This document shows, in pieces, positions 24,574 through 33,975 of a DNA stretch of 64,000 nt. The notes below the pieces were generated by a model. That model was not told the origin of the DNA. It made no database searches and saw only the letters and a list, made by a program, of their open reading frames with translations. Positions within the stretch are counted from its first letter, which is position 1; each line of letters opens with the position of its first letter. A program made the translations under genes and the position numbers. The DNA is taken from positions 124,001 through 188,000 of the forward strand of contig NZ_JAOPFX010000003.1 in NCBI RefSeq assembly GCF_025515205.1. Direction: 5' to 3'. This stretch comes from Microbacterium fluvii (GTDB lineage Bacteria; Actinomycetota; Actinomycetes; Actinomycetales; Microbacteriaceae).

Positions 24574-24679
24574 TTGGCCGTGCCGGCCAGGTAGATACAC
24601 ATCGGGGATGTCGGTCTCAGTCTACCGCCGGGCCCTCCGGCCCGCCCCGGCGACGGGATACCCTGACCGCGGAGGAGCC

Positions 24680-25684
24680 ATGACGGATGCCGCAGCCACG
24701 ACGCGCCGCGTCGGCGTGCGCGACGTCGCGCGTCTGGCCGGGGTGTCGACGCAGACGGTGTCGCGGGTGATCAACGCGCATCCGAACATCCGCGACGAGA
24801 CGCGGGCCCGCGTGCTCGACGCCATGGAGGCCCTCGACTACCGCGTCAACAACGCCGCGCGGAGCCTCGGCACCGCCACCACCCGCACGCTCGGGGTGAT
24901 CGCCTCCGACGCGACGCTGTTCGGCCCGGCCGCGGCGATCGCCGCGCTCGAGACCGCCGCGCGCGCCCAGGCGCGCTGGATCGCGACCGCCTACGCCGAC
25001 GCCGCCGACGAGGCCTCGGTCGACGACGCCGTCGCGCACGTGCTCGGCCAGGGCGTCGACGGGGTGATCCTCGTGGCCCCGCACGTGCGCGCCTTCGAGC
25101 GGCTCGAGGCGATGCGCCTGGGCGTGCCGCTCATCGCGATGCACGGCGGCGCGGGCGCCGAGCCGCAGTCGGCGGGCGCGGCGCTCGCCGTGGCGCACCT
25201 GGCGGGCCTCGGCCACCGGCGCATCGCGCGCCTGGGCGGGCCCGCCGACTGGGCCGAAGAGGTGGCGCGCGCCGAGGGCTTCGCGGCCGCCGCGCGCACG
25301 CACGACATCGTCGTGACCGCGCAGTGGTCGGGCGACTGGAGCGCCGCCGCTGGGGCTGCCCGCGCGCCCGAGATCGCCGCCGCGATCCCCGAGGGCGACG
25401 GCCCCACCGCGATCGCCGTCGCCAACGACCAGATGGCGCTCGGCCTCATCGCCGGCCTGCGCGACGCGGGCCTCGAGGTGCCGCGCGACGTGAGCGTCAC
25501 CGGCTTCGACGACGTTCCGGATGCCGCGTACTACCGCCCCGCGCTGACCACCGTGCGCCTCGACCTCGCCGGAGAGGCCCGCCGCTGCGTCGCCGCCGCC
25601 CTCGGCGAAGCCGCCGGGGCTCCGCCTGCGCCCCCGGAGCTCGTCGTGCGCGGATCGACCGCCGCTCAGGGCTGGCACCCGTGA
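24680..25684 (+). CDS. LacI-family transcriptional regulator (kinase/araA region)
   Basis: A 334-residue LacI/GalR regulator. Its DNA-binding part is [20 protein letters not shown] with the hinge [16 protein letters not shown], and its sugar-binding domain ends [20 protein letters not shown]. The start at 24680 is fixed by GGAGGAG. It lies directly upstream of the FGGY kinase gene; a perfect TGTTACCGGTAACA palindrome begins three bases after its stop codon. It is therefore the best candidate for the local repressor of the kinase-araA-epimerase genes. Its Ala-rich composition and many GCC/GCG codons are in line with its neighbours. Confidence 0.88.
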   Translation: MTDAAATTRRVGVRDVARLAGVSTQTVSRVINAHPNIRDETRARVLDAMEALDYRVNNAARSLGTATTRTLGVIASDATLFGPAAAIAALETAARAQARWIATAYADAADEASVDDAVAHVLGQGVDGVILVAPHVRAFERLEAMRLGVPLIAMHGGAGAEPQSAGAALAVAHLAGLGHRRIARLGGPADWAEEVARAEGFAAAARTHDIVVTAQWSGDWSAAAGAARAPEIAAAIPEGDGPTAIAVANDQMALGLIAGLRDAGLEVPRDVSVTGFDDVPDAAYYRPALTTVRLDLAGEARRCVAAALGEAAGAPPAPPELVVRGSTAAQGWHP

Positions 25685-25701
25685 AGTGTTACCGGTAACA
25701 T
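25673..25701 (+). promoter_or_regulatory. kinase/araA promoter with perfect LacI-type operator
   Basis: TGTTACCGGTAACA (25687-25700) is a perfect 14-base palindrome. TAACAT (25696-25701) overlaps its right half as a -10 box, with TGGCAC (25673-25678) 17 bases upstream as a weak -35. Binding of a LacI protein would cover the -10 element. The sequence shares the TGTTAnnnnTAACA plan with the two sites before the YtfQ-like importer. Confidence 0.75.
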
Positions 25702-25787
25702 CGATCGGACCGGCGGATGCTGACACCACCCCGCGCCTTCGGCGCGACCCAGCGGAGCCCCGCCCCACGAGACCAACGGAGGACCCC

Positions 25788-27413
25788 GTGAGCACGACCG
25801 CGAGCAGCGACCAGGCCGCCGCCGACCGCATCCGCTCCGGCCGCACGGCCCTGGGCATCGAGCTGGGCTCGACGCGCATCAAGGCGTGCCTCGTCGACGC
25901 GGACGACCCCGCCACGGTGCTCGCCGTCGGCAGCCACGAGTGGGAGAACCGGTTCGAGGAGCGCCTCTGGACCTACTCGCTCGACGACGTGCACTCGGGC
26001 CTGCAGGCCGCCTACGCCGACCTCGTCGCCGACGCGCAGCATCGCCACGGCGCCGCTCCGACGACGTTCGCCGCCGCGGGGGTCTCGGCGATGATGCACG
26101 GCTACCTGGCGTTCGACGAGGCGGGCGAGCTGCTCGTGCCCTTCCGCACGTGGCGCAACACCAACACCGGCCCCGCCGCCGCCGAGCTCACCGCGCTGTT
26201 CGGCGTGAACATCCCGCTGCGCTGGTCGATCGCGCACCTGCACCAGGCCGTGATCGACGACGAGCCGCACGTCGGCCGCGTGGCGCACGTGACGACCCTC
26301 GCCGGCTATGTGCACGAGCGCCTCACCGGCCGGCGTGTGCTGGGCGTCGGCGACGCGTCGGGCATGTTCCCGATCGACTCGGCGACCGGCGGCTACGACG
26401 CCGACCTCGCCGCGCGCTACGACGCCCTCGTCGCCGATGCCCCCTTGTCGGGAAAACTCATCAACAGGCTCCCGGCCGTGCTCCCCGCGGGCGCCGACGC
26501 CGGCAGCCTCACCGCCGAGGGCGCGGAGCTCCTCGACCCCACCGGGGCGCTGCGCCCCGGCACCCCGTTCTGCCCCCCGGAGGGCGACGCCGGCACCGGC
26601 ATGGTCGCCACAAACGCGGTCGCGCCTCGGACCGGCAACGTCAGCGCCGGCACGAGCATCTTCGCCATGGTGGTGCTCGAGCGCCCTCTCGCGCACGTGC
26701 ACCACGAACTCGACCTCGTCACCACGCCCGCCGGCGACCCGGTCGCGATGGTGCACTGCAACAACGGCGCGAGCGAGCTCGGCGCCTGGGTGGGCCTGTT
26801 CGCCCGGTTCGCCGCCGCGAGCGGCGCCGAGACGAGCACCGACGGCGTCTATGAGACGCTCTTCGCCGAGGCGCTCACCGGAGCCCCCGACGCCGGCGGC
26901 CTCCTCGCCTACAACCACCTCGCCGGCGAGCCGATCGCAGGCCTCGACGAGGGTCGGCCGCTGTTCGTGCGCACCCCCGACAGCGCCTTCACGCTCGCCA
27001 ACTTCATGCGCGCGCAGCTCTACGGCGTGTTCGGCACGCTCGCGCTCGGCATGAGGGTGCTCACCGACCCCGAGCACGGCGAGGGCGTGGCCCTCGACCG
27101 CATGTTCGCCCACGGCGGCATGTTCCGAACCGCCGGCGTCGCGCAGCGGATGCTGGCGGCCTCCCTCGACGCGCCCGTCGCGGTCGGCGAGACCGCCGCC
27201 GAGGGCGGGGCGTGGGGCATCGCAGTGCTGGCCGCCTACCTCGAGCACGCCGCATCCGAGTCCCTCAGCGCCTACCTCGACGGCCGCGTGTTCGCCGGAG
27301 CCGCGATCGACGTCGCCGCCCCCGATCCCGCCGACGTGGCCGGCTTCTCGGCCTACCTCGCGCGCTACCGCGCGGGACTTGCGGCCGAGCGGGCCGCGGT
27401 CGAGGCGCTCTAG
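25788..27413 (+). CDS. FGGY-family carbohydrate kinase, probable L-ribulokinase
   Basis: A 541-residue FGGY kinase. The phosphate-binding opening is [15 protein letters not shown], later motifs are [15 protein letters not shown] and [17 protein letters not shown]. The start is the GTG at 25788 after GGAGGA. It phosphorylates a ketosugar using ATP; the next gene is L-arabinose isomerase, so L-ribulose is the expected substrate. The sequence is not a close match to classical AraB: it lacks the usual D in the GxDxGT motif (GIELGST) and looks more like the actinobacterial xylulokinase-like branch. Its activity as ribulokinase is therefore inferred from context. Confidence 0.8.
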   Translation: MSTTASSDQAAADRIRSGRTALGIELGSTRIKACLVDADDPATVLAVGSHEWENRFEERLWTYSLDDVHSGLQAAYADLVADAQHRHGAAPTTFAAAGVSAMMHGYLAFDEAGELLVPFRTWRNTNTGPAAAELTALFGVNIPLRWSIAHLHQAVIDDEPHVGRVAHVTTLAGYVHERLTGRRVLGVGDASGMFPIDSATGGYDADLAARYDALVADAPLSGKLINRLPAVLPAGADAGSLTAEGAELLDPTGALRPGTPFCPPEGDAGTGMVATNAVAPRTGNVSAGTSIFAMVVLERPLAHVHHELDLVTTPAGDPVAMVHCNNGASELGAWVGLFARFAAASGAETSTDGVYETLFAEALTGAPDAGGLLAYNHLAGEPIAGLDEGRPLFVRTPDSAFTLANFMRAQLYGVFGTLALGMRVLTDPEHGEGVALDRMFAHGGMFRTAGVAQRMLAASLDAPVAVGETAAEGGAWGIAVLAAYLEHAASESLSAYLDGRVFAGAAIDVAAPDPADVAGFSAYLARYRAGLAAERAAVEAL

Positions 27414-27453
27414 ACGTTTCGTCTCGGCCCTGCGGGCCTCGCTCTACGACCGG
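27413..27453. repeat. GACGTTTCGTCTCG-family intergenic repeat between kinase and araA
   Basis: This 41-base element begins on the G of the kinase TAG stop codon with GACGTTTCGTCTCGGCCC and ends CTCGCTCTACGACCGG. It is the same family as the five units inside efeB. The internal GGCCCTGCGGGCC can fold. It does not interrupt either gene. Confidence 0.75.
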
Positions 27454-27489
27454 AATTCCCACGACCGAATCTCATCCAAGGAGAACCCC

Positions 27490-28992
27490 ATGACCCTCAC
27501 CACATCGCTCGACGGCTACGAGGTCTGGTTCGTCACCGGCAGCCAGAACCTCTACGGCGAAGAGACGCTGCGCCAGGTGGCCGAGCAGTCGCAGCAGGTC
27601 GTCGCCGGCCTCGCCGGCCTTCCCGTCAGGGTCGTCTGGAAGCCCGTGCTGAAAGACAGCGACGCGATCCGCCGCCTCGCCCTCGAGGTCAACGCCCGCG
27701 ACGACGTCATCGGCGTCATGGCGTGGATGCACACCTTCAGCCCCGCCAAGATGTGGATCTCGGGCCTGGACGCGCTGCAGAAGCCGCTGCTGCACCTGCA
27801 CACGCAGGCCAACGTCGAGCTGCCGTGGGCCGACATCGACTTCGACTTCATGAACCTCAACCAGGCCGCCCACGGCGACCGCGAGTTCGGCTACATCCAG
27901 ACCCGTCTGGGCGTGGCCCGCAAGACGGTCGTCGGCCACGTGTCGAACCCCGCCGTGCTCCAGCAGGTCGAGGACTGGCAGCGCGCCGCCGCCGGCTGGC
28001 AGGCCGTGCGCACCCTCAAGCTCGCCCGCTTCGGCGACAACATGCGCTACGTCGCCGTCACCGAGGGCGACAAGACCGAGGCCGAGCTGCGCTTCGGCGT
28101 GCAGGTGAACACGTGGGGCGTGAACGAGCTGGCGGATGCTGTGGCCGCCGCATCCGACGCCGACATCGACGCGCTCGTCGAGGTCTACCTGGCCGAATAC
28201 GACGTCGCCGAAGAGCTCCTCCCCGGCGGCGACCGCCACCAGTCGCTCCGCGACGGCGCGGCCATCGAGGTGGGCCTGCGCTCCTTCCTCGAAGCCGGCG
28301 GCTTCGGCGCCTTCACGACGAGCTTCGAAGACCTCGGCTCGCTGAAGCAGCTGCCTGGGCTGGCTGTGCAGCGCCTCATGGCCGAGGGCTACGGCTTCGG
28401 CGCCGAGGGCGACTGGAAGACCGCGATCCTCGTGCGCGTCGCCAACGTCATGGGCGCGGGCCGGCCGGGAGGTGCGAGCCTCATGGAGGACTACACCTAC
28501 GACCTCGTCGCCGGCGACGAGAAGATCCTCGGCGCGCACATGCTCGAGGTGGCCCCGAGCCTCACGACGGCGAAGCCTCGGCTGGAGATCCACCCGCTCG
28601 GCATCGGCGGCAAGGACGACCCGGTGCGCCTCGTCTTCACCGCCGACCCCGGCCCCGCGCTCGTGGTCGCCATGAGCGACATGCGCGACCGGTTCCGGCT
28701 GGTCGCCAACGTCGTCGAGAACGTCGAAGCGCCCGACCTGCCGCAGCTGCCGGTCGGCCGCGCGATCTGGAAGCCCGCCCCTGACTTCGCGACCTCCGCG
28801 GCCTGCTGGCTCGCCGCCGGCGCCGCTCACCACACCGTCATGACGACGGCCGTGGGCATCGAGGTGTTCCGCGACTTCGCCGAGATCGCGAAGACCGAGC
28901 TGGTCGTCATCGACGAAGACACGACGGTGCGCGGCTTCCAGCGCGAACTGCGCTGGAACCAGGCCTATTACCGACTGGCGCAGGGTCTCTAG
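27490..28992 (+). CDS. araA: L-arabinose isomerase
   Basis: A 500-residue L-arabinose isomerase, the usual family length. Diagnostic stretches are [59 protein letters not shown], and the metal-site region GEGDWK-like ([13 protein letters not shown]), [19 protein letters not shown]. It converts L-arabinose to L-ribulose in the cytoplasm with Mn(II). The start at 27490 follows AAGGAG. It forms an operon with the kinase upstream (76-base gap holding a repeat) and the epimerase downstream (10-base gap). No araD follows. Confidence 0.95.
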   Translation: MTLTTSLDGYEVWFVTGSQNLYGEETLRQVAEQSQQVVAGLAGLPVRVVWKPVLKDSDAIRRLALEVNARDDVIGVMAWMHTFSPAKMWISGLDALQKPLLHLHTQANVELPWADIDFDFMNLNQAAHGDREFGYIQTRLGVARKTVVGHVSNPAVLQQVEDWQRAAAGWQAVRTLKLARFGDNMRYVAVTEGDKTEAELRFGVQVNTWGVNELADAVAAASDADIDALVEVYLAEYDVAEELLPGGDRHQSLRDGAAIEVGLRSFLEAGGFGAFTTSFEDLGSLKQLPGLAVQRLMAEGYGFGAEGDWKTAILVRVANVMGAGRPGGASLMEDYTYDLVAGDEKILGAHMLEVAPSLTTAKPRLEIHPLGIGGKDDPVRLVFTADPGPALVVAMSDMRDRFRLVANVVENVEAPDLPQLPVGRAIWKPAPDFATSAACWLAAGAAHHTVMTTAVGIEVFRDFAEIAKTELVVIDEDTTVRGFQRELRWNQAYYRLAQGL

Positions 28993-29002
28993 GCTCGGAT
29001 CC

Positions 29003-29944
29003 ATGGTGCGCACACCCCTCTCCGGAACCCAGCACGCGCTGCGCGCGGGCGACTACGAAGCGGTGGTGGCGAGCGTCGGCGGCACGCTGCGCTCGCTCAC
29101 CCACCGCGGCCGCGACCTCATCGCGCCCTTCGGGGCCGACGAGGTGCGCCCGAGCTACCGCGGCGCGCTGCTGGCCCCGTGGCCCAACCGCATCGTCGAC
29201 GGCCGCTACGGGTTCGCCGGCGCCGACCATCAGGTCGCGCTCACCGAGCCTGCGCGCCATCACGCGCTGCACGGCCTCGCCGCCTGGCTGCCGTTCGAGG
29301 CCGTCGACAAGGGCCCGGACCACGTGACCCTGGCCGCCGTCATCGAACCGCAGACCGGCTACCCGTGGCGCATCACGGTGGCGACGTCGTTCGCGCTCGG
29401 CCCCGATGGACTGACCCAGACGGTCACGGCGCGAAACGACAGTGCGGATGCGGCGCCCTTCGGCACCGGACCCCACCCGTATCTCGTGGCAGGGCCCGGC
29501 ACCGTCGACGACTGGACGCTCGAGCTGCCGGCGGCCGACGTGCTGCTGACCGACGACAGGCTCAGCCCCGTCGCGCTCGAGTCGGTCGAGCAGGCCGGCG
29601 CCGACCGCTTCGACTTCCGCGCGGCCCGCGCGATCGAGCAGATCGAGCTCGACCACGCCTACACGGGTCTCGACGCGGATGCCGGCGGCACCGTCACGGT
29701 GCGGGTCACCGCCCCCGGCGGCACGGGTGTCGCGATGTCGTGGGGCGCGTCGTGCCCGTGGGTGCAGGTGCACACCTCCGACAAGGGACAGGGCATGCCG
29801 GGGCACCGCGCGGGCCTCGCCGTCGAGCCGATGACGTGCGCGCCCGACGCGTTCAACGCCGACCGCTACGCGTTCGACACCGGCCTGCAGGTCATCGAGC
29901 CCGGCGCCTCGGTCGAGGCGTCCTGGCTCATCGCCGCGATCTGA
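29003..29944 (+). CDS. aldose 1-epimerase family protein
   Basis: A 313-residue GalM-like mutarotase: substrate-binding LAPWPNRIVDG, the catalytic His region HHALHGLAAW and TGPHPYLV, and the C-terminal Glu in GLAVEPMTCAP. It interconverts anomers of aldoses, here most likely L-arabinose entering from the importer and feeding AraA. It is the third gene of the ara-type operon. It could alternatively act on galactose or glucose. Confidence 0.87.
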   Translation: MVRTPLSGTQHALRAGDYEAVVASVGGTLRSLTHRGRDLIAPFGADEVRPSYRGALLAPWPNRIVDGRYGFAGADHQVALTEPARHHALHGLAAWLPFEAVDKGPDHVTLAAVIEPQTGYPWRITVATSFALGPDGLTQTVTARNDSADAAPFGTGPHPYLVAGPGTVDDWTLELPAADVLLTDDRLSPVALESVEQAGADRFDFRAARAIEQIELDHAYTGLDADAGGTVTVRVTAPGGTGVAMSWGASCPWVQVHTSDKGQGMPGHRAGLAVEPMTCAPDAFNADRYAFDTGLQVIEPGASVEASWLIAAI

Positions 29945-30031
29945 CGCACTCGGGGTATCACCGGGCGCTCCACCCGACTCCTGTCGACATCGCACACCGT
30001 GGGGAGGTGTGCCGTCAGCAAGGAGCAGGAG

Positions 30032-32197
30032 ATGGCTCGCAGCATCCTGAAGAAAGGCGCGCGTCCGTTCGCCGACGTCATGCCGGGGGAGGTCGTCAGG
30101 CGCGGTCGCGTGATCACCCTCAGCGGTGAGTTCGGCGAGCGTGACGTGCACGCGGTCGAAGTCACCGGAGCGGGACGCGCCGATGTGACCTGGACCGACG
30201 GCGCGATCGCGATCGACACGTCCGGCCTCGCCGTGGGTGGTCACACCCTCCGCCTCGCCGGCCCCTCGGGGCGTCGGGCACCCGGTCGAGGCGACCTCTC
30301 GATCGACATCGTGGTGATCGACTCGCCGGCCCGCGTGCCGGACGAGTTCGCCGTGCTGCATGCGCGGCGCATCCGCATCGGCGATCTCGAGGTCGAGTCG
30401 CTGCCGATGGCGGACGGTGTCGAAGGCGACTTCCGCGATGTGTTCAAGGCGGTCAGTCGCGACGGCACGTCGGCCACGACCTTCGCCTTCGACCGCTCAG
30501 GCGAGGTCGTCGACCTCGACGCCGAGTGGGCGGCCTTGGCCGAGCGGCGCCTGAAGCGGTTCGGCCGCGTCGAGCAGGCCCTCGCCGAGCGCCTCGAGCG
30601 GGGCGGCGAGGTGGAGGTGGCGGTGTGGGCCGCGACCGGCGACCTCGACGAGGAGCTGCCGCCGAAGTCCGACCGACGCGCGGCCGGCAAGCCGAGCCGC
30701 GAAGACCTGCGCACGCGCCGACACATCGCAGCGCTCGGCGAGAAGCTCGCCGAGGTGGCGCGCGAGCACGGCCTCGAGGTCGCGCGCGTCGATCAGGCCG
30801 CGCCCGTCGTCTACGGGCGCATGCCCGCCGAGGCGGTGCGCGCGCTGGCGGATGACCCCCTCGTCGCGGGCGTCTTCACCCACCACGACGACGTCGTCGA
30901 AGACCTCGGCGACTCGATCGCCGTGCACAACAGCGACGACGCGCACGCGGCGGGCTTCACGGGCGACGGTGTGCGCGTCGCGGTCTACGAAGACAGCCCA
31001 GACGTCACGACCAACCTCGTCATCTCGGGGCAGTACACGTCGTCGGGTTCGCCCAGCAGCCACGCGCGCATGACCACCGGCATCATCCGCAACAGCGAGC
31101 GCGGTCGCCCGCACGGCCACGCGCCCGACGCGACGGTGTTCTCGGCCAACAGCGGCGACCTCGACGCCATCCGCTGGGCCGCGCAGGATCAGGGCTGCAC
31201 GGTCATCAGTCAGAGCTTCCACCGCACCGCCGAGCAGACCAGCTCGACGCTGTCGCACGACGACAACTACAAGGACTGGCTCGCGCTGCACTGGCCGTTC
31301 CCGACGATCGTCGAGGCGGCGGGCAACGGCACCTCGACCGAGTTCGTCAACCACAAGGGCTACAACCGGCTGACGGTCGGCAGCCACAACGACGCCGCGA
31401 GCGCCATGGCCTCGTCGTCGGTCTTCCGAAACCCCTCGTCGCCGCACGCCGACCGCGAGCTGCCCGAGATCGCGGCGAACGGCATGGGCGTGACGGTCGT
31501 CGGGCTCACCGACAGCGGCACGAGCTTCGCCGCTCCCGCCGTCGCCGGCATCGCCGCGTGCGTGCAGGAGGCTGCTCCCGTGCTGCAGTCGTGGCCCGAG
31601 GGCACGCGGGCCGTGCTCATGGCGGGCGCGTGGCGCAACCCGAGCGGCGGGCGCTGGCGCGCCGACCTCATCGCCGGGCTCGACGGCAGCGACGGGGCAG
31701 GATCTGTCGACGCCGACCGCTCGGTGCGCATCGCGGGCTCACGTCAGCGGCGCGACAACGCGGGCGCCCTGCGCGGCTTCGATGTGGGCACGCTGCGGTC
31801 GGCCGACCTCGACGGGTCGGGGGTCGCGGCCTTCCGCTACCGCATCACGACCCCGCGCCGGCCGCTGTTCTTCGGCTCGCACGTCAAGGTGGCGCTGGCC
31901 TGGGACTCCAAGGCGACGCGCACCGACATCCTGTTCCTGTCGATCTTCCAGAACGCCCTCACGGTCGACCTGGACCTGCAGGTGCGCGATTCGGCCGGGC
32001 GCACGGTCGCCTCGAGCATGTCGTGGGACAACAGCTACGAGATCGCCGAGTTCGACGCGAGCCCTGGGGAGACCTACGACATCGTCATCCGCCGCTGGTC
32101 GGGCACCGACGACGTCTGGTACGGCATCGCCTGGACGCAGATCCCGACGCTGTTCGACATCTTCGGCAGTGTGCAGGCGGCGCCGATCTTCGGCTGA
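30032..32197 (+). CDS. S8-family (subtilisin-like) serine peptidase without signal peptide
   Basis: A 721-residue subtilase. The catalytic His344 (SSHARMTTGII), oxyanion Asn432 (AAGNGT) and Ser498 (GTSFAAPAVAG) are clear. At the Asp position the motif reads VAVYEDSPDV, with Glu320 where Asp normally stands and Asp321 next to it. Residues 1-290 form an unassigned N-terminal region with a charged helical part (160-245), and residues of about 570-721 look like a beta-sandwich PPC-type domain (TVDLDLQVRDSAGRTV). No signal peptide or membrane helix is seen. The start at 30032 follows AGGAG at 30021. A GCACACC/GGTGTGC hairpin (29992-30012) lies upstream. It seems monocistronic. Confidence 0.82.
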   Translation: MARSILKKGARPFADVMPGEVVRRGRVITLSGEFGERDVHAVEVTGAGRADVTWTDGAIAIDTSGLAVGGHTLRLAGPSGRRAPGRGDLSIDIVVIDSPARVPDEFAVLHARRIRIGDLEVESLPMADGVEGDFRDVFKAVSRDGTSATTFAFDRSGEVVDLDAEWAALAERRLKRFGRVEQALAERLERGGEVEVAVWAATGDLDEELPPKSDRRAAGKPSREDLRTRRHIAALGEKLAEVAREHGLEVARVDQAAPVVYGRMPAEAVRALADDPLVAGVFTHHDDVVEDLGDSIAVHNSDDAHAAGFTGDGVRVAVYEDSPDVTTNLVISGQYTSSGSPSSHARMTTGIIRNSERGRPHGHAPDATVFSANSGDLDAIRWAAQDQGCTVISQSFHRTAEQTSSTLSHDDNYKDWLALHWPFPTIVEAAGNGTSTEFVNHKGYNRLTVGSHNDAASAMASSSVFRNPSSPHADRELPEIAANGMGVTVVGLTDSGTSFAAPAVAGIAACVQEAAPVLQSWPEGTRAVLMAGAWRNPSGGRWRADLIAGLDGSDGAGSVDADRSVRIAGSRQRRDNAGALRGFDVGTLRSADLDGSGVAAFRYRITTPRRPLFFGSHVKVALAWDSKATRTDILFLSIFQNALTVDLDLQVRDSAGRTVASSMSWDNSYEIAEFDASPGETYDIVIRRWSGTDDVWYGIAWTQIPTLFDIFGSVQAAPIFG

Positions 32198-32207
32198 AGA
32201 GAAGAAT

Positions 32208-32243
32208 GGATGCTGTCGCCCGCGTGAGCGAGCGACAGCATCC
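32208..32243 (+). terminator. terminator after the subtilase gene
   Basis: GGATGCTGTCGC (32208-32219) pairs perfectly with GCGACAGCATCC (32232-32243) around a 12-base loop, followed by a C-rich run. It starts 11 bases after the stop codon. The stem ends are the GGATGCTG/CAGCATCC octamer that recurs in the window. Confidence 0.75.
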
Positions 32244-32270
32244 CCCTCCCCCTGTCCCCCCGAACAGCCA

Positions 32271-32300
32271 GAGGGCCCCGGAGTATTCTCCGGTGCCCTC
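32271..32300 (-). terminator. terminator of the small stress-type gene
   Basis: GAGGGC-c-CCGGAG-tatt-CTCCGG-t-GCCCTC is a 12-base-pair stem with one mismatch, 11 bases beyond the stop of the minus-strand 66-residue gene. It converges with the preceding terminator. Confidence 0.65.
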
Positions 32301-32310
32301 CGGGTCGTGC

Positions 32311-32511
32311 TCAGCCGTCTCCGCGCACCTGCTCCTTGAGCTCGTTGCGCTTCTCGACCGATTCCTTCTCGGCCTCCGCCTTCTTGACGTTGGCGTCGGC
32401 CTTCGCCTCGTCGACCTTGTCGCCGATGCGGTCGGCGGTGTCGTCCCAGGCGTCCTTCATCTTGCGACCGACGGTCTCTGCCGTCTCTTTCGCGTCGTCC
32501 ATGAATCCCAT
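32311..32511 (-). CDS. small charged helical protein (CsbD/antitoxin-like)
   Basis: A 66-residue hydrophilic protein starting MGFMDDAKETAETVGRKMKD and rich in Lys, Glu, Asp and Ala; it should be one long helix with heptad-like spacing. Size and composition recall CsbD-type stress proteins and the MT0933-like small proteins of actinobacteria, but I cannot assign it to either with certainty. A good AAGGAG site precedes the ATG, and a terminator follows, so it is a real monocistronic gene. No toxin partner is adjacent. Confidence 0.72.
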   Translation of the reverse strand: MGFMDDAKETAETVGRKMKDAWDDTADRIGDKVDEAKADANVKKAEAEKESVEKRNELKEQVRGDG

Positions 32512-32613
32512 GTCGCTGCTCCTTTCGTGAAGGGCTGTGACTCGACGCTACGTCGCCCCGGCGCGCACGCCCCGGGGGTTGCCACGACCGGCTGCGGCTG
32601 GTAAGCGAGGAGG

Positions 32614-33042
32614 ATGCGTTTCGAGACGACTCTCTTCCAGCAGGGCAACAACACGGGCATCGAGGTGCCTCCGGAGCTCGTCGAGCAGCTCGGCGGCGGC
32701 AAGCGGCCGGCGGTCACCGTGTCGGTCAACGGCTTCGACTACCGCAGCACGATCGCGTCGATGGGCGGGAGGTTCCTCATTCCGTTCAGCTCCGACAAGC
32801 GGGCCGCGACAGGGCTCGGCGGCGGCGACGCGATCACCGTCGAACTGAACCTCGACACCGCCCCGCGCGAGGTCGAAGTGCCCGCCGACCTCGCCGCAGC
32901 GCTCGAGGCGGCCGGTGCTCGCGCCGCCTTCGACAAGCTCGCTCCGAGCGCGCGCAAGGCGCACGTCACGAACGTCGAGGCCGCCAAGGCCGCCGAGACC
33001 CGCGCCCGCCGCGTCGAGAAGATCGTCGCCGACCTGGCGTGA
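32614..33042 (+). CDS. DUF1905/YdeI-OmdA domain protein
   Basis: A 142-residue protein. The first 80 residues (MRFETTLFQQGNNTGIEVPP, RSTIASMGGRFLIPFSSDKR) form the beta-rich DUF1905 domain, and the rest (LEAAGARAAFDKLAPSARKAHVTNVEAAKAAETRARRV as a whole region) is the short helical YdeI/OmdA-type tail. Members are widespread in soil bacteria and have been linked loosely to bacteriocin resistance; the biochemical role is unknown. It ends two bases before the converging SDR gene. Confidence 0.8.
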   Translation: MRFETTLFQQGNNTGIEVPPELVEQLGGGKRPAVTVSVNGFDYRSTIASMGGRFLIPFSSDKRAATGLGGGDAITVELNLDTAPREVEVPADLAAALEAAGARAAFDKLAPSARKAHVTNVEAAKAAETRARRVEKIVADLA

Positions 33043-33044
33043 TC

Positions 33045-33890
33045 TCAGGCGGGGGTGGTCGTGTCGATCGCCTCGCGCAGCGGACCGCGCATGAAGCGCC
33101 AATAGCCCGTGGGCGTCACGCGCGCCAGCGCGTCGACCAACCGCGCCTCGCGGCCGACCATCGTGCGCGCGCGGCGGTGCACGGTCGCCTCGACGATCCG
33201 CCGCGCGGCGTCGGCGGGCTCGGTGTGGTACATCTGCGCCTGCGCCTTCGCCGCCCGGTCGGCGATCGCCGGGTCGAGCGCGGCAGCATAGCGCCCTCGG
33301 AGGATGATGCCGGTCTTGACCCCCGCGGGGTAGATCGCCCCCACGGTGACCGTCGAGCCTTCGAGCTCGTGCCGCAGCGCCTCGGTGAACCCCCGCACGG
33401 CGTACTTGCTCATGGCGTACGGGATGCGGCCGGCGGGCGCCGCCAGGCCGTAGATCGACACGAGGTGCGTGATGTGCGCAGCCCGCTGCCGCCGCAGCGC
33501 CGGCAGCAGCGCCTGGGTGATGTTGACGGTGCCCCACAGGTTCACGTCCATGAGCCAGCGCATCTCGGCCATCGTCAGCTGGTCGATGCTGCCCAGCATC
33601 GACGAGCCCGCGCACGTGATGAGCGCCTGCAGGCGCGGATGGGATGCGGTCGCCTCGGCCGCGACGGCGCGCACCGCCTCGTCGTCGGTGAGATCCACGG
33701 CGTGCACCGTGTGCCCGGTGCCAGGGAGCGCCGCCGCGAGGGCGGCGAGGCCGTCGGCGTCGCGGTCGATCAGCGCGAGGCGCGCACCGCGCGCGGCCAG
33801 CAGGCGCGCGGCCTCCGCGCCCATGCCGGCGGCGGCTCCGGTGATGGCGGTGGTGGCTCCCTCGACGGTGAGGGGCGGCATCCGGGTCAT
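33045..33890 (-). CDS. short-chain dehydrogenase/reductase
   Basis: A 281-residue classical SDR. Cofactor motif TAITGAAAGMGAEAA, NAG-equivalent TCAGSS, catalytic Ser in HLVSIYGLA and YAMSKYAVRGF (Tyr-x3-Lys) are all in place. The start at 33890 (MTRMPPL) follows AAAGGAC. It probably oxidises or reduces a hydroxyl/keto group with NAD(P)(H); the AGVKTGIILRGRYAAAL region and the long C-terminal part resemble lipid- or steroid-acting SDRs, but the substrate is not evident. Confidence 0.85.
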   Translation of the reverse strand: MTRMPPLTVEGATTAITGAAAGMGAEAARLLAARGARLALIDRDADGLAALAAALPGTGHTVHAVDLTDDEAVRAVAAEATASHPRLQALITCAGSSMLGSIDQLTMAEMRWLMDVNLWGTVNITQALLPALRRQRAAHITHLVSIYGLAAPAGRIPYAMSKYAVRGFTEALRHELEGSTVTVGAIYPAGVKTGIILRGRYAAALDPAIADRAAKAQAQMYHTEPADAARRIVEATVHRRARTMVGREARLVDALARVTPTGYWRFMRGPLREAIDTTTPA

Positions 33891-33975
33891 GCGGGTCCTT
33901 TCGGGTCGTCGGGCCATTTTCCCCGACTCGGGCGCTGTGGCGTGCCACTACTCTCGAAGCAGGGGAGGTGGAGCG

